A stretch of 48,412 nucleotides of DNA from Chara braunii (GCA_003427395.1 BFEA01000100.1:2169357-2217768), one strand, 5' to 3'. Positions 8,035 to 17,700 are shown, counted from the first letter of the stretch. Made by a program: numbers and translations. Notes: a model not told the origin generated them from the sequence alone.

Positions 8035-10059
8035 ATGACCTTGGGCGAGCCCCTCGTGCAAATTTTGAGGATGGTCGACTCTTCGGAACCCCCTCAAACT
8101 CTGTACGAAGGGATCACCCCTCTCCTCGCCAGGTATAGCGACAAAAAGCATTATTGCGACATTACGGAACTACCTAAGTCTTTACTAACATCGGCTAAAG
8201 AAGTGAGATTATTACGCTTGGGGGCGGAAGCAAGCTCTCTGGAACCCCCTGGGCGTTTTAAAACAGAAACAGACGGACTGGGCATAAAGATCGCAACTAA
8301 GGAAGTGCCATGGCAGGATGTTTGTGACGGGATTATCCCAGAAGGACACGTGGCAATCCAAGAGGAAGATGCCCAGATGATGACCATGGTGTTCTCCTGG
8401 CGATCGGATCATTCATTCATCTCGGTGCCTCCACCCGACCTGACAAAACAGGCGAACACGAAATAGATTGACGTTCGGATCTAGGACCAACTTTTCGAAC
8501 TGCACGTTCCACAGTACGTGTTGGATGAAATCCATCAGGTAATTGCGGATATTCTAACGGAATATCAAGGAGCGATTAGTGTGTCAGACACTGACATTGG
8601 GTTGTCGTTAGTAATCCAACATGAAATTCAGATGGGAAATCACTCTCCGATTCATTGCAAACCTTATCGGTATTCCTTGACTGAACGCAAAAAAACTCTT
8701 GAACGAATTCGGGAGTTCGAAGCCAACAGCTGGATTGAACCCGCTACCGGACCTTGGTCCTTTCCCGTGGTGTTAGTAACGAAGAAGAATGGAGCGATTC
8801 GCATTTGCATTGATTATCGTAAGCTGAATGAAATCACGATCAAAGATGTGTATCCCCTCCCCCGGATTGATGATCTGTTGGATGTGATTGGATGCACTAA
8901 TTATTTCAGCAAGTTTGATATTCGGCATGGTTTCTATCATATTCTGGTAAGGGAAGAAGATCGGCCGAAAACTGCCTTTGTGTTTTTTGAGGGCACGTGG
9001 CAGTGGGTTCGGTACCCGATGGGGATTTGCAATGCGCCTGCCATGTTTCAGCGAGCGATGAACATGACATTCCAGAACTTCGTCAACAAGACACGACTGA
9101 CGCAAGGAATGATTAACTTCTGCATGATCGTGTACATGGACGACATCCTGGTCTACTCAAAAACCTATCACGGGCACGCGCAACACATCGATCGGACATT
9201 GGGTGCATTGAGAGACGCTGGGTTCAAGATTGCGCTCGAAAAAAGCGAATTTTTCCTCTCGGAAATTTCGTTCTTGGGCAACGTCGTGACACGTGAAGGA
9301 TTGCGGCCGGACTCGAGAAAAGTCGCGGTGGTGAAGAAAGCTCCGGTTCCCACGTCACTAACGCAGGTTCGAGCCTTCTTGGGGCTGGCGTCGTACTACC
9401 GGCCCTTCATCAAGGGCTTTGCCGCGATCGCACGACCGCTAACGAATCTATTACGGAAGGACCAGCCTCTCAATTGGGACGCGGAGTGCCAGCAGGCCTT
9501 TGCAACCCTCAAAGACGCCCTGGCAACGGCCCCTATTTTTATTCGGCCGGACCCCTCGAAGCAATTCATTCTCATCACGGACTGGCCTCTGGAAGCTATT
9601 TCCGCTATTCTAGCACAGAAGGGGAACGATGGTCGCGAACACGTCATCGAGTACGCGTCTCGAACCATACCGGACGAATGAAGAAACAACTCCGCACCTC
9701 AAGGCGAGTGCTATGCGGTAGTTTGGGGAATCCAGCACTTCCATCCTTATCTCAACGGACAGAAGTTTCGCCTCATAACGGATCACGAGCCTCTGCTAGC
9801 GCTAAAGAAACTCACCAACTACACGGGCATGATTGGCCGTTGGGCGGTGCGACTACAAGAATACGACTTTGATATCGTCCATCGAAAGACCGAGTGGCAC
9901 GGGAACGCGGACGGGCTGACACGTCTGCACCGACTTGTCAAAGTACCAAAGGGCGAGGAAATTACACCGTGGAAAGAGCCGTACTTGACCAACAAGCCGA
10001 AGTACGGACAAGTGGCAGTTCTCCCACGTGGCAAGAAGCAAAACAGTGGCGATGGGTGA
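8035..10059 (+). pseudogene. pol: Reverse transcriptase and RNase H domains of pol
   Basis: The frame is the same as gag. RT motifs in order: KKNGAIRICIDYRKLNE, YFSKFDIRHGFYHI (catalytic Asp), RYPMGICNAPAMFQ, and the YMDD box in IVYMDDILVYSK, all within the piece 8518-9681. A connection segment (RAFLGLASYYRPFIKGFA) leads to RNase H: ILITDWPLEAISAIL, then, past a TGA at 9679, GECYAVVWGIQHFHPYL, RLITDHEPL and HGNADGLTRL. In-frame stops lie at 8464, 8482, 9679 and 10057, with no frameshift. The RT core itself is uninterrupted and could be active if supplied in trans. That is inference. Confidence 0.9.
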
Positions 10060-11255
10060 TGGAGGTAACCCCACTACCCCTCTCTCCCCCCCTTCCTCTT
10101 CGTCTCTCCTCTCCCTGCCTGACAAATTTTGCTATTTTTGCGAAGCCATCTCCCGCATCTATTCGGTCTCCATGCGTCCTAACGGTGTAGGATATGCGGA
10201 TTGGATAGATTGCCGACAGTGTGTTGCACGGGCCCATGGCTCGTACATCCAATACAGAAACGATAGTAAACCATGGTTGTGCCCCTTGTGCCGGACCAAC
10301 AAGATCCCGACCGAGGCTCGCTTTTTGGATGCCACGTCAGAAGGATTGGAAAAGACCCAAAAGTTTAGAAGGGCCGAAGTATGGACGAATATTGTCTTAA
10401 TTGCCACCCTAGTAGGTAACCCCCTCCAGGATTTCACCAAGGAAGATCGGAGGAGGGCCAACGAAAGGGCTCGGGATTATCGATGGATAGAGGGTAGATT
10501 AGGAAAACGGAAAACGGACGGTAGTGGGATTTGGATGGTGGTGCCGCATCCGTTCATGCGGTATGACTGGGTTAAGACGGCTCACGAGGAAACTGCGGCT
10601 CATTTTGTCGTACGAATCACGGAGTCCGCTATCGACAAAAATGAGTGGTACTGGTCTAATATCTGCGACGATGTGAAATACATCGTCGCCAACTGTCAAG
10701 TCTGTGCCGCTGACAAAGCGTCGATTCAACCGCCAAGATCGATAGGGCCCACGGTTGTTGAACGGCCATTTCAAAGAGTGAGCATGGACACTATCGACAT
10801 AATGGTGCCCCCTGGCCCTAATAGCTGCGAATATTCAATCCTTTTGGTATTTGTCGACCATTTCTCGAAACGAATCGAAGCGTATCCTTGTCGCACGCGG
10901 CAAGCCATGGAAATCGCGCGATATGTGAACCGATTCCTCGGATGCATCAGGATACGGAAGAGATCCTGACTAATAACGGGGCTGAATTCAGGTTCTACAT
11001 GGCGTCGCCATACGGAACACTGCACCCCACATGTCACAATCTAACGGACTGGTCGAAAACGCTAACCGGATAATAAAGGCAGCATTGCGACGAAACATCG
11101 CGACACGGGATCCGAGAGCCTGGCCCGATATCGTCGATCACATCCTTGCGGTCCATTGTGGAACGCCCTAGGAATCGACGGGGCTGATCCCCTTCCAATT
11201 AAGGACCAATAATGTCGCTTGCGTTTCAATATTAAGCCTCCCGGATGAGTCTATA
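10052..11255 (+). pseudogene. Integrase with N-terminal PHD-like finger, frameshifted
   Basis: The frame changes here: an ATG at 10052 overlaps the RNase H stop (a GTG at 10028 is also in frame). First comes a cysteine-rich finger: CYFC, then 23 residues later CRQCVARAH, then WLCPLC. Next is the integrase H2C2 finger (HEETAAH at 10582, CQVC at about 10693), then the core: SMDTID (first Asp). The frame is lost near 10940. The second motif reads LTNNGAEF (the Asp position is Asn), and after another shift comes the Glu motif QSNGLVENANR. A TAG lies at about 11169. The core is therefore dead, while the order of motifs is that of Ty3 integrases. Confidence 0.82.
10130..10293 (+). other. PHD-like zinc finger domain in the integrase frame
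   Basis: Counting from the GTG at 10028, the ligand candidates are Cys35, Cys38, Cys62, Cys65, His70, Cys85 and Cys88, with Trp83 two residues before the last CxxC. This is the C4HC3 layout of PHD fingers, including W-x-C-x2-C, with the sixth ligand (a Cys after His-x2) missing. PHD fingers of this kind bind histone H3 tails. In an integrase it could steer insertion to particular chromatin. That role is inference. A RING or other binuclear finger is an alternative. Confidence 0.5.
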
Positions 11256-11735
11256 TTGAACCGACGGCCCACCAGGGCTACCGCTCGGGACAAGGCCAAA
11301 CGGCACCTAGAGCTAATGGAACGGTCGCTGCCCAGGCTAGCCCGAAAGCGGCAGAAAATGACCGAACCAGCCCAGGGACGAGAGGTCCGGAGCTACGAGG
11401 TCCGAAATGGGAATGCGGGTCCGCGGCCCCAGTACAAATTGGGGGACGTGGTGCAAGTGAGGAAATGTGCTCGCCAGGGTAAGCTAGCGCCACGATTCTT
11501 CGGGCGATTTTGCGTGATCGAACTCGGACCGAACGGTGTGAACACCGTGCGACTTGCGCCCGAGGTCTCCGGCAGCCAATCGGCTCGACTGATCATCCGC
11601 CACGTATCCTACCTCCGCCCCCTTCCTCCTTCTCCATCTTCGCCTCCATCCGATAGGGAAGGCGACGACTATCTCTCTCCTATCTCTTCGTCTCCCTCCT
11701 CTTCTCTCTCTCTTACCCCGACACCATCGCCATGA
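11256..11735 (+). CDS. Integrase C-terminal (SH3-like/GPY-type) domain with Ser/Pro tail
   Basis: The open frame encodes an Arg/Lys-rich helix (KAKRHLELMERSLPRLARKR) and then YKLGDVVQVRKCARQGKLAP, FFGRFCVIELG and a TVRLAPE strand, which matches the integrase C-terminal barrel, with GRF in place of GPF. A Ser/Pro-rich tail ends at a TGA that overlaps the ATG of ORF A (ATGA). No chromodomain is seen. It is cut off from the core by a stop and frameshifts, so the listed start marks only where the frame opens. Confidence 0.7.
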   Translation: MNRRPTRATARDKAKRHLELMERSLPRLARKRQKMTEPAQGREVRSYEVRNGNAGPRPQYKLGDVVQVRKCARQGKLAPRFFGRFCVIELGPNGVNTVRLAPEVSGSQSARLIIRHVSYLRPLPPSPSSPPSDREGDDYLSPISSSPSSSLSLTPTPSP

Positions 11736-12211
11736 GCTTTGTGACAGAACAAGTGATCGGCGCGCGGCTTCTTACTCAGCGGGGGCGAATCAGTGTCATA
11801 CGGCAGGTGCAGCGGCCCCATCTCTGCTCAGATCTCCTCCGTTTTACGGCGTTCTTCAGTACGTCGGCGATCTACGCGGCGACAGAGTTTCAATTCGTAG
11901 AAGAAGCAACTACGCGCGTTCTGGCCGAGATCTCGGCCTTTCGACGGCTATCCCCTCTCGGGATTAGCCATATTACTGTCATTGTCGTCTTTACGGGGGA
12001 TATCACAGCGATTCCGTCGGCGAATCACTCCGACATCTATCGGGCGTTGCGCACTTGGGCTGGGGAAGTGAGGACGGCGTGGACGGATCTTCTGGCTAGA
12101 CGAGGAGATACCATCGTACCGGCGCATGACACGGACCTCCAGCTCCGCTCGTCTCGAAGATCGCCCGCGATCGTGCTTCCGGAGCTTCGTCCCTTCGAGC
12201 CGCCCCAATGA
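11732..12211 (+). CDS. Extra retrotransposon ORF A, unknown function
   Basis: An ATG at 11732 overlaps the previous stop. It encodes 159 residues without recognised domains: a mixed basic N-terminus (MSFVTEQVIGARLLTQRGR), a hydrophobic middle (ITVIVVFTGDITAI) and a helix-like RALRTWAGEVRTAW. The frame continues unshifted after its TGA (12209) into ORF B, so A and B may once have been one protein of about 500 residues. Part of A resembles ORF C (see findings). It is not an obvious envelope protein: no signal peptide and no terminal membrane anchor. Confidence 0.5.
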   Translation: MSFVTEQVIGARLLTQRGRISVIRQVQRPHLCSDLLRFTAFFSTSAIYAATEFQFVEEATTRVLAEISAFRRLSPLGISHITVIVVFTGDITAIPSANHSDIYRALRTWAGEVRTAWTDLLARRGDTIVPAHDTDLQLRSSRRSPAIVLPELRPFEPPQ

Positions 12212-12313
12212 GTCTTCGTCGCGTCTCCTATTTCGGCCTCCCCTCCAGCATCCCCACCCAGTCTGCGCGGGCCCACCCTCTCCTACCGTGTTAAGGAGAA
12301 CAGTGCGCCGCTA

Positions 12314-13291
12314 TTGAGTCAGGAGAAGTGGGACGCGTGGTGGGAGAACTATATCGAGCTCGCTTTCTGCCTACAGGAGATAAAGTTCCGCAGGTCAGAG
12401 GCGGCCCCATTCGGAGAAGTGTCGGAGCACCCAAAAGACAGTGTAGAGTTTCTGATCATCCAAGCCTGGAGGACAGCGGAGCAGGGCAACCTGCTGGGAT
12501 TCCTGTTCGGGAAGGTGGAGGAGGGCAATCTCACCTTGATCACGGACGAGTTGCTGGTGTTTTTGGCTCAGCTGGCGGACGATTTGCCGCGGGATATCTT
12601 GTCACACATTGACAAGCAGTCTGGCACCCACGTGTTGTCTCGAACGCTCGAGCCGCACCTTGTGTGGTCCATGTGCACAGAAATCGACGAGAACAATTGT
12701 CTCTATCCCTCCCAGGCGCTGTACTTGGAAATCGACGTTACCGATCTTACATTTTGGGACCCGATGGCGAGACAAAACATCGCGCAGGACAAGGAGATAA
12801 GGGGAGCAGACGAAGAAGAGGAAGAAGAAGAGCCATTAAGTGAGGAACGCGACGATCCGGACTACGTACCGGAAAGAGAGGCAGGGATAGCCGACGAATC
12901 AAATCAGCCGCAGGTAAAGGACGAAGGGGTGGAATCAAAAGAAGAAGAAGGAAGTGGGCTATCAGGATCGGAGTGCGAAGGATTCGAGGCTGAAGTGCGC
13001 GACGCGGCGCGAGAACGAGCACGAGGACGAAGGAAACGGAAGCGCCAGGAGGGAAAACGACCCGCAACAGACGTATCCTCTGTCGATCCGTCGATCGGGG
13101 ACCTATGGCGTGATCCAGAGCCTCCAGAGGAGGAGGACGATGGAACCACAGCGGAGGGATCACGTGGCAAAAGAAGAAGAAGAAGTGAATCGCCAGCTCC
13201 CTCCGGTTCCCCGTCCCGATCCTCCCTTCGTCTACATCAAGATCTCGGCGTTCGGGCTTCGTCCCCGGTCGTTCTCTCGCCGACCCCGTGA
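12314..13291 (+). CDS. Extra retrotransposon ORF B, acidic protein with NLS-like clusters
   Basis: Open from the stop at 12209. The listed start is a TTG, and no good ATG is near the beginning, so it is likely joined to ORF A. The first 150 residues look globular (EKWDAWWENYIELAFCLQEI, TFWDPM). Then come a Glu/Asp-rich tract, a basic cluster RARGRRKRKRQEGKR and a second one GKRRRRSES, and a Ser/Pro tail. The layout suggests a nuclear or chromatin-associated accessory protein. The function is unknown. The 3' end overlaps ORF C in another frame. Confidence 0.5.
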   Translation: MSQEKWDAWWENYIELAFCLQEIKFRRSEAAPFGEVSEHPKDSVEFLIIQAWRTAEQGNLLGFLFGKVEEGNLTLITDELLVFLAQLADDLPRDILSHIDKQSGTHVLSRTLEPHLVWSMCTEIDENNCLYPSQALYLEIDVTDLTFWDPMARQNIAQDKEIRGADEEEEEEEPLSEERDDPDYVPEREAGIADESNQPQVKDEGVESKEEEGSGLSGSECEGFEAEVRDAARERARGRRKRKRQEGKRPATDVSSVDPSIGDLWRDPEPPEEEDDGTTAEGSRGKRRRRSESPAPSGSPSRSSLRLHQDLGVRASSPVVLSPTP

Positions 13292-13778
13292 CTACCTCAT
13301 GCTCACCCGCCTTCCCCATAGATCCCCGTTTCCCGATGGTTGGTGTCCTTTCCCTCATCACCTTTTCTACCATCTCTACGCTACCCGACTTCTAGTCTCC
13401 GTCTATCCCCACGTCACTACTCGCTCTACAGTTGACTCCTTTCTCCTTCATGTGCTCCTATTTAGCGCAGATTGGCGGGAATATAACCACGTAGAAATAT
13501 ACTGTATTGTGTCTGGAACTATTCCCGCCTGCGAAAATTATAAAGATTTTCGCGCCGCCCTGCGACGGACCCTCTCCACCATCTCCCCCGACTATAATGC
13601 CGCCTTTCGTCATCTTCATGAGGTCCCTCGTTTTCCCCGCATCCATCGCGCCTTCCACTACGCTACCCTTCCTAATTTCGCCTCTCCCGCCATTAATCGC
13701 TTCATGCCCCCTCTCCCCCTGAACCATCCGCCACCTCCACCCTCGATGATCCGATTACCATTTCCCGGAAACGTCTAA
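13140..13778 (+). CDS. Extra retrotransposon ORF C, unknown function
   Basis: An ATG at 13140 lies inside the end of ORF B in a different frame and opens 212 codons to 13778. After a charged start come FVYIKISAFGLRPRS, a hydrophobic central part (FYHLYATRLLVSVYP, FLLHVLLFSADW), NHVEIYCIVSGTIPA, YKDFRAALRR and a Pro-rich end. There is no known domain. About 250 bases of non-coding sequence separate it from the 3' LTR. A spliced or internally initiated product is possible but not shown. Confidence 0.45.
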   Translation: MEPQRRDHVAKEEEEVNRQLPPVPRPDPPFVYIKISAFGLRPRSFSRRPRDYLMLTRLPHRSPFPDGWCPFPHHLFYHLYATRLLVSVYPHVTTRSTVDSFLLHVLLFSADWREYNHVEIYCIVSGTIPACENYKDFRAALRRTLSTISPDYNAAFRHLHEVPRFPRIHRAFHYATLPNFASPAINRFMPPLPLNHPPPPPSMIRLPFPGNV

Positions 13779-14027
13779 GGTCTAGGGTCTACCCCCCCTG
13801 TTTACACTGATGCATGGTTGATGGCACGTGTCGCGGCGACGGCACGAGAAAGATCCCGTCCTTGGATCATCGAGAGCCCAATCTGAGGAACTACTAGAAG
13901 AGCAGAACTGCCACGTTGGATGACGTCCACACGCAATCGAACGGTAAGTGGCATAAAGTGAACTGCTCCGCGTGTCGATCAATTAGAGAAATCGACACGT
14001 GTCAACAAACATCAGTGTAATCAGGTA
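13779..14027. other. Non-coding tail before the 3' LTR
   Basis: No ORF is seen here. A purine-rich polypurine tract is expected immediately before a 3' LTR, but the last bases read ACATCAGTGTAATCAGGTA, which is not purine-only. An inverted pair is present (CGTGTCGATCAATTAGAGAAATCGACACG near 13969-13998). Confidence 0.5.
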
Positions 14028-14557
14028 TGTCCGCGGGAATTCCACTGTGCCACCACTAGCGACCCTCGGTGCTCCGATTTCCTTTCCTCGACCACACCTA
14101 CTCCTTCACCCACCCAAGATTCGTTGAGATCACCACCCGTTTCCCTCCTTTCCGCCTCCTTCTCCTGTATCATCAACTCAGTGTCGTTCCGTGGCCGGCC
14201 ATAGCCCCCTATTGGCCCAATACGTTTTGCGTGAACTGTCGACGCAGCGGCACACCGAGCACTCCGGAATTCCGAAGGCCCAACCCAAATACGCAGCGGC
14301 CTGCGCCACGTGGTGGCCCCCGACGGCCTAACTTTCCGGGACCACCTCCACCACGGAGGAATTTTTCCGTAACCCGTCGTCCACAGTGCCCCGGCCCCAT
14401 CAGACCGTGAGTCCCTTGCGCCCGCACCCCTCGCTCGCCTAATTGCATTCATATTCTTAAGACTCCCCCACTTCCCCCAAAAATCCTTGGCACACCCCTT
14501 TTCGCACTTCCAGGCCCACACTCCACCCCGATCAGGAAGTCGCGCTGGGCATGAGGT
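14028..14557 (+). repeat. 3' LTR
   Basis: It begins TGTCCGCGGGAATTCCAC and ends GCATGAGGT(TGG). It is collinear with the 5' LTR at about 94% identity with few or no indels. CpG to TpG or CpA changes are prominent among the differences (for example GCGGCGG against GTGGTGG), consistent with methylated cytosine decay. Flanking DNA beyond it turns AT-rich. Confidence 0.88.
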
Positions 14558-14560
14558 TGG

Positions 14561-15060
14561 GCGTCACAATGGGAGAAATTTAAAACCTATCCACCCAGGG
14601 TTGTAGAAATTGTAATGATTGATGATGATATGAATAGACAAAATTACAAAGGTTGTCAAAAGAGTATTCTAGGATTATGAAGCAAAACAATTAAGGCAAA
14701 GAAATGAGATTAGAGAAGGTAGAGGAAGTTTAACTTTGGAATTCATAACACTTTCAAGATATGTAGCCCTACTTCAAGCTGTGGTTTCTGAGAGAGAGAG
14801 AGTGGGAAGTAAGGTCTGAGTGTCTGGCGGAGCGTAGAACGGGGGGTCCCTGCTCTAAACTTAGAGCAGCGTCCTACCTCCGCCCTACCCCCACCCTACC
14901 CCCAGTTTGACAGGGTAAAGCGGCCCCTGGCACCCTGCCAAAGAGCACCGTACAAAGCAGGGGAGGGGCACCCCCGTTTCGGTGGCATGGGGGGGTGCCC
15001 CTGGCAGTCGAGAAAACCGCCCCATGGTCGATTTTGTTTTCCCGATTCTTTTAAGAAATT
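14561..15060. other. AT-rich flank and C-rich repeat DNA, no gene seen
   Basis: 14561-14790 is AT-rich with no ORF. From 14840 come CCTACC-type motifs (CCGCCCTACCCCCACCCTACCCCC), which recur in inverted form at about 15918-15990. No gene is supported. Confidence 0.5.
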
Positions 15061-15116
15061 AAAAAAAAAAAAAAAACCCTGCCCATAGGAGGGTGCACGC
15101 CACACACACACACACA

Positions 15117-15168
<52 letters not shown>

Positions 15169-15222
15169 GAGAGAAGAGAGAGAACGTGTAAGTCTCCAAC
15201 CTCGCGGCTGGCCTCATGGTAC

Positions 15223-15296
<74 letters not shown>

Positions 15297-15456
15297 TGTA
15301 AGTCTCCAGCCCCGCGGCTGGTACGTCCATCGATTGGAATCATAGGATGAGCAAAATCGAATGAATCTACAGCTATAACATGGAAATATAAACTGCCACA
15401 CTTGTTTGTTTGTTTGTTTGTTTGTTTGTTTGTTTGTTTGTTTGTTTGTTTGTTTT

Positions 15457-15534
<78 letters not shown>
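15061..15534. repeat. Compound microsatellites (A)n, (CA)n, (GA)n, (GTTT)n, (GT)n
   Basis: Successive tracts: poly-A at 15061, (CA)n at 15103-15164, (GA)n at 15226-15292, (TTTG)n at 15401-15452 and (GT)n at 15459-15534. A 35-40 base unit (GAACGTGTAAGTCTCCA then CCGCGGCTGG) is present twice, at 15182 and 15292, each copy next to a GA tract, suggesting duplication with the microsatellite. Confidence 0.9.
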
Positions 15535-15663
15535 NNNNNNNNNNNNNNNNNNNNNNNNNNNNNNNNNNNNNNNNNNNNNNNNNNNNNNNNNNNNNNNNNN
15601 NNNNNNNNNNNNNNNNNNNNNNNNNNNNNNNNNNNNNNNNNNNNNNNNNNNNNNNNNNNNNNN
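15535..15663. other. Assembly gap (129 N)
   Basis: A run of N between a (GT)n tract and a (GA)n tract. Frames read through it are meaningless. The true length is unknown. Confidence 0.99.
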
Positions 15664-15713
<50 letters not shown>

Positions 15714-15717
15714 TTTA
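15664..15717. repeat. (GA)n microsatellite after the gap
   Basis: GA tract, slightly interrupted (GAAAGAG), continuing from the N gap. Confidence 0.9.
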
Positions 15718-15739
15718 TATGGATAGGAGGCGAGGTGTT

Positions 15740-16575
15740 GGGGGGGGGTAGAGAGGAGGGTGTTGATGGTTGTACAGGAGGGATGTTCAGGGATGTAGGG
15801 GCATAAACAGGTGTTTCTATTTTTATTTTTTTTTCGTTTCTGAGTGCGGGGCTTAGTCCTCATCATCCGCAGCCCCCGACCACTCACCCTTTTGTTAGAC
15901 AGGGAGAAAAAGAAGTAGGGCGGGGCTAGAGCGGGGGTAGGTGGGGTTAGAACAGAACTCTATCGGAGCCCTACCCCGCTCTACCCGTTCTTCGAACTTC
16001 TTTCCCTCTTCCTAGAGTAAAGTTTTTTTGTTATCAAGAAGACTTAAGTCCATGATTGCGTAAGAATTACTGCATAATATATATTTTGGAGTCAAATGTC
16101 AGCTCACAAGATCAACAAGGAGTTGAGAAATTCTAATAATAGAAATCAAAGCTTCAAGTTTGAAATTCAGGTCTAAAAAAAACGTTGAATGGGTCGTAGA
16201 GACTGGTAGTGCTGATTTATGGACACTTTTATTAGCGGAGTAATGGAAATCGAGATGGCAGTAAGAAAAACTAAAGTCTTATGTTCTAGGCTAGAGTACA
16301 TAGTATTATATTACAGTTTTTAATAATACTCAGCACATTTATGGCTGCTGAAAATGCATGACAGTTAATTTACAATAAGAGCAATCCATCCAGCCTCTCT
16401 GTATCACGAGGCGCTATACACCAACGAAGAAAATTCAAGGCAAATTAACAATAGGCTACAGATAAAGCACGTAGAGGGCATGCTCGCACGATGACCTTTG
16501 GGACTCAATTCTGGATATAATTGCGGTCTGGTGCAACCAGTGAGTGTCGTATTATACATCCAGATAGTCCGAGTG
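15740..16575. other. No gene seen; one short foldback
   Basis: GGCTAGAGCGGGGGTAGG near 15926 and CCCTACCCCGCTCTACCC near 15970 form an inverted pair. The rest is AT-rich sequence with stops in all frames and no recognisable feature. Confidence 0.45.
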
Positions 16576-17004
16576 TGAGGGCATACTCACACAGCGACCC
16601 CAAATCCGCAAAATATGCGGATTTGGGAAGGATCGATTTGCAGTTTTGGGCATGGTTCACGTCACACTGCTGTACTTTTTCAGATGGGACAAGGTCGCGG
16701 CCGTCTGGAAAAATGGGGATTTGGTACTTGGCTGGTCACAGTGCGCCATCCACAAATTGTGGAAGAACATCTGTGAACAAATTTTTGCCAATTTTTGAAG
16801 AAAATGCAAAAAAAAAAATAGGGCATTTGCGATCACCTCCCGAGGTGACCACAAAATCCCTTGCCCCACAGCTTTCCAGGCCACTGACAAATGGGCACTG
16901 GAATAGTACATTTGCGAATTTAGTAGATCCGTGTGACCAGCATTTTCCCTTTTTTTGGGGGGAAGGGATTTTGGAATTTAGGCCCTCGTGTGCGTATGCC
17001 CTCA
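16576..17004. mobile_element. TIR element family T1, copy 1 (about 430 bp)
   Basis: The left end TGAGGGCATACTCACAC and right end GTGTGCGTATGCCCTCA are inverted repeats differing at one or two positions. The same termini bound the element at 19855-20323. The interior carries ATTTGCGATCACCTCCCGAGG and related motifs. No transposase is encoded, so it is a non-autonomous DNA element. Confidence 0.7.
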
Positions 17005-17197
17005 CACGCGGACCAAAAGACCCAAAATCCCAAAATTTTGTCATTTTTCGGGTCACACTGGAGAGGCTCGCTACCCAAATGCCTCAAACTGTGACCTTCT
17101 GTCAGCAGCCTGCGGGACCGCGGGCATACCTTTTTTGAGACCACCTTCGGAGGTGGTCTCAAATTACCTTTCCTTTTTTTTTTCTTCAGTTTTTGCG
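16998..17197. mobile_element. TIR element family T1, copy 2, left part (interrupted)
   Basis: Starting CACACGCGGACCAAAAGACC, this aligns with the left half of copy 3 (ACACGGGGACCAAATGAACC). It includes CCCAAATGCCTCAAACTGTGAC and a perfect 24-base palindrome at 17137-17160 (GAGACCACCTTC and its complement). It stops where LINE sequence begins. The matching right half reappears at 19500-19670. Confidence 0.65.
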
Positions 17198-17199
17198 AA

Positions 17200-17700
17200 T
17201 TGAAGAGAACCGCCCTGGATAGATGGGAGGAGATAATCATGCAACCGCTGTTTGGCAATAGATTAATCAGAGACTCCCTCGGCCAGGTAAGGAACAGCTC
17301 GGACTCCCCATGGAAAATTTGGGCGAAACATGGGGTGCTGAGGGTGGGGGACCTATGGGATGTGGAAAGCGGAGAATGGAAAAATGCAGCAAGAATGAAA
17401 AGATGTTTGCGTTTCTGCCACTCACTAGAGTCAACAATAAAAGAACTTATTGAAAGTTTCCCCATCCAATGGTACACCAGGCTTAAGAAAGGTCCAACGT
17501 TGGAAGAGGAGGATTGGGTGGGGCTACCTGGTCACGAATCACAAATAGGACGAGTGCACATAGTGGACCAAGGACAAGTCCTAATTGAATGCTACGCTGT
17601 CACAAAAACAGGGCGGCTACAAGGGAGTAGACAACCTTTCATCTGGAAAAGAAAATCAGAAGTCTATCGCATCAGGGTGATCGAAGAGGGGAATGGTTGA
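17200..17700 (+). pseudogene. LINE ORF2 fragment before the zf-RVT domain
   Basis: An open segment of about 166 codons containing RWEEIIMQPLFGN, IKELIESFPIQWYTRLKKGP and EEDWVGLPGHESQIGRVHIV. The homologous piece at 35.1-35.45 kb reads LLEFVPLDWVRILRKGPKLH and GDWVGLY. The terminal TGA at 17698 falls where the other copy has a Trp codon (NQWHAF against NG*RAY), and the frame continues unshifted after it. Confidence 0.7.

Larger units (their letters stand above)
5592..14557 (+). mobile_element. Ty3/gypsy-type LTR retrotransposon with extra 3' ORFs
   Basis: Two direct repeats of about 530 bp bracket gag, protease, reverse transcriptase, RNase H and integrase in the Ty3 order (integrase after RNase H). 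A tRNA primer-binding site directly follows the left repeat. The copy is not autonomous: there are in-frame stops through pol, a frame change before integrase, and frameshifts inside integrase. Between integrase and the right LTR lie three ORFs of unknown function. The expected TG...CA ends, target duplication and adjacent polypurine tract are not evident, so exact outer boundaries are uncertain. Confidence 0.9.

Noticed and set aside
9474-9872. Separate 132-codon ORF over RNase H
   Set aside because: It is a shadow in another frame of the RNase H coding sequence, whose motifs are all in the gag/pol frame.
11732-13778. Envelope gene of an endogenous retrovirus-like element
   Set aside because: The ORFs lack a signal peptide, a Cys-rich ectodomain, a furin-type site and a terminal membrane anchor. 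ORF B looks nuclear instead.
15051-15887. Long frames through the microsatellites and N gap
   Set aside because: They encode only Ser-Leu, Thr-His, Cys-Val or X repeats from simple-sequence DNA and unknown bases.
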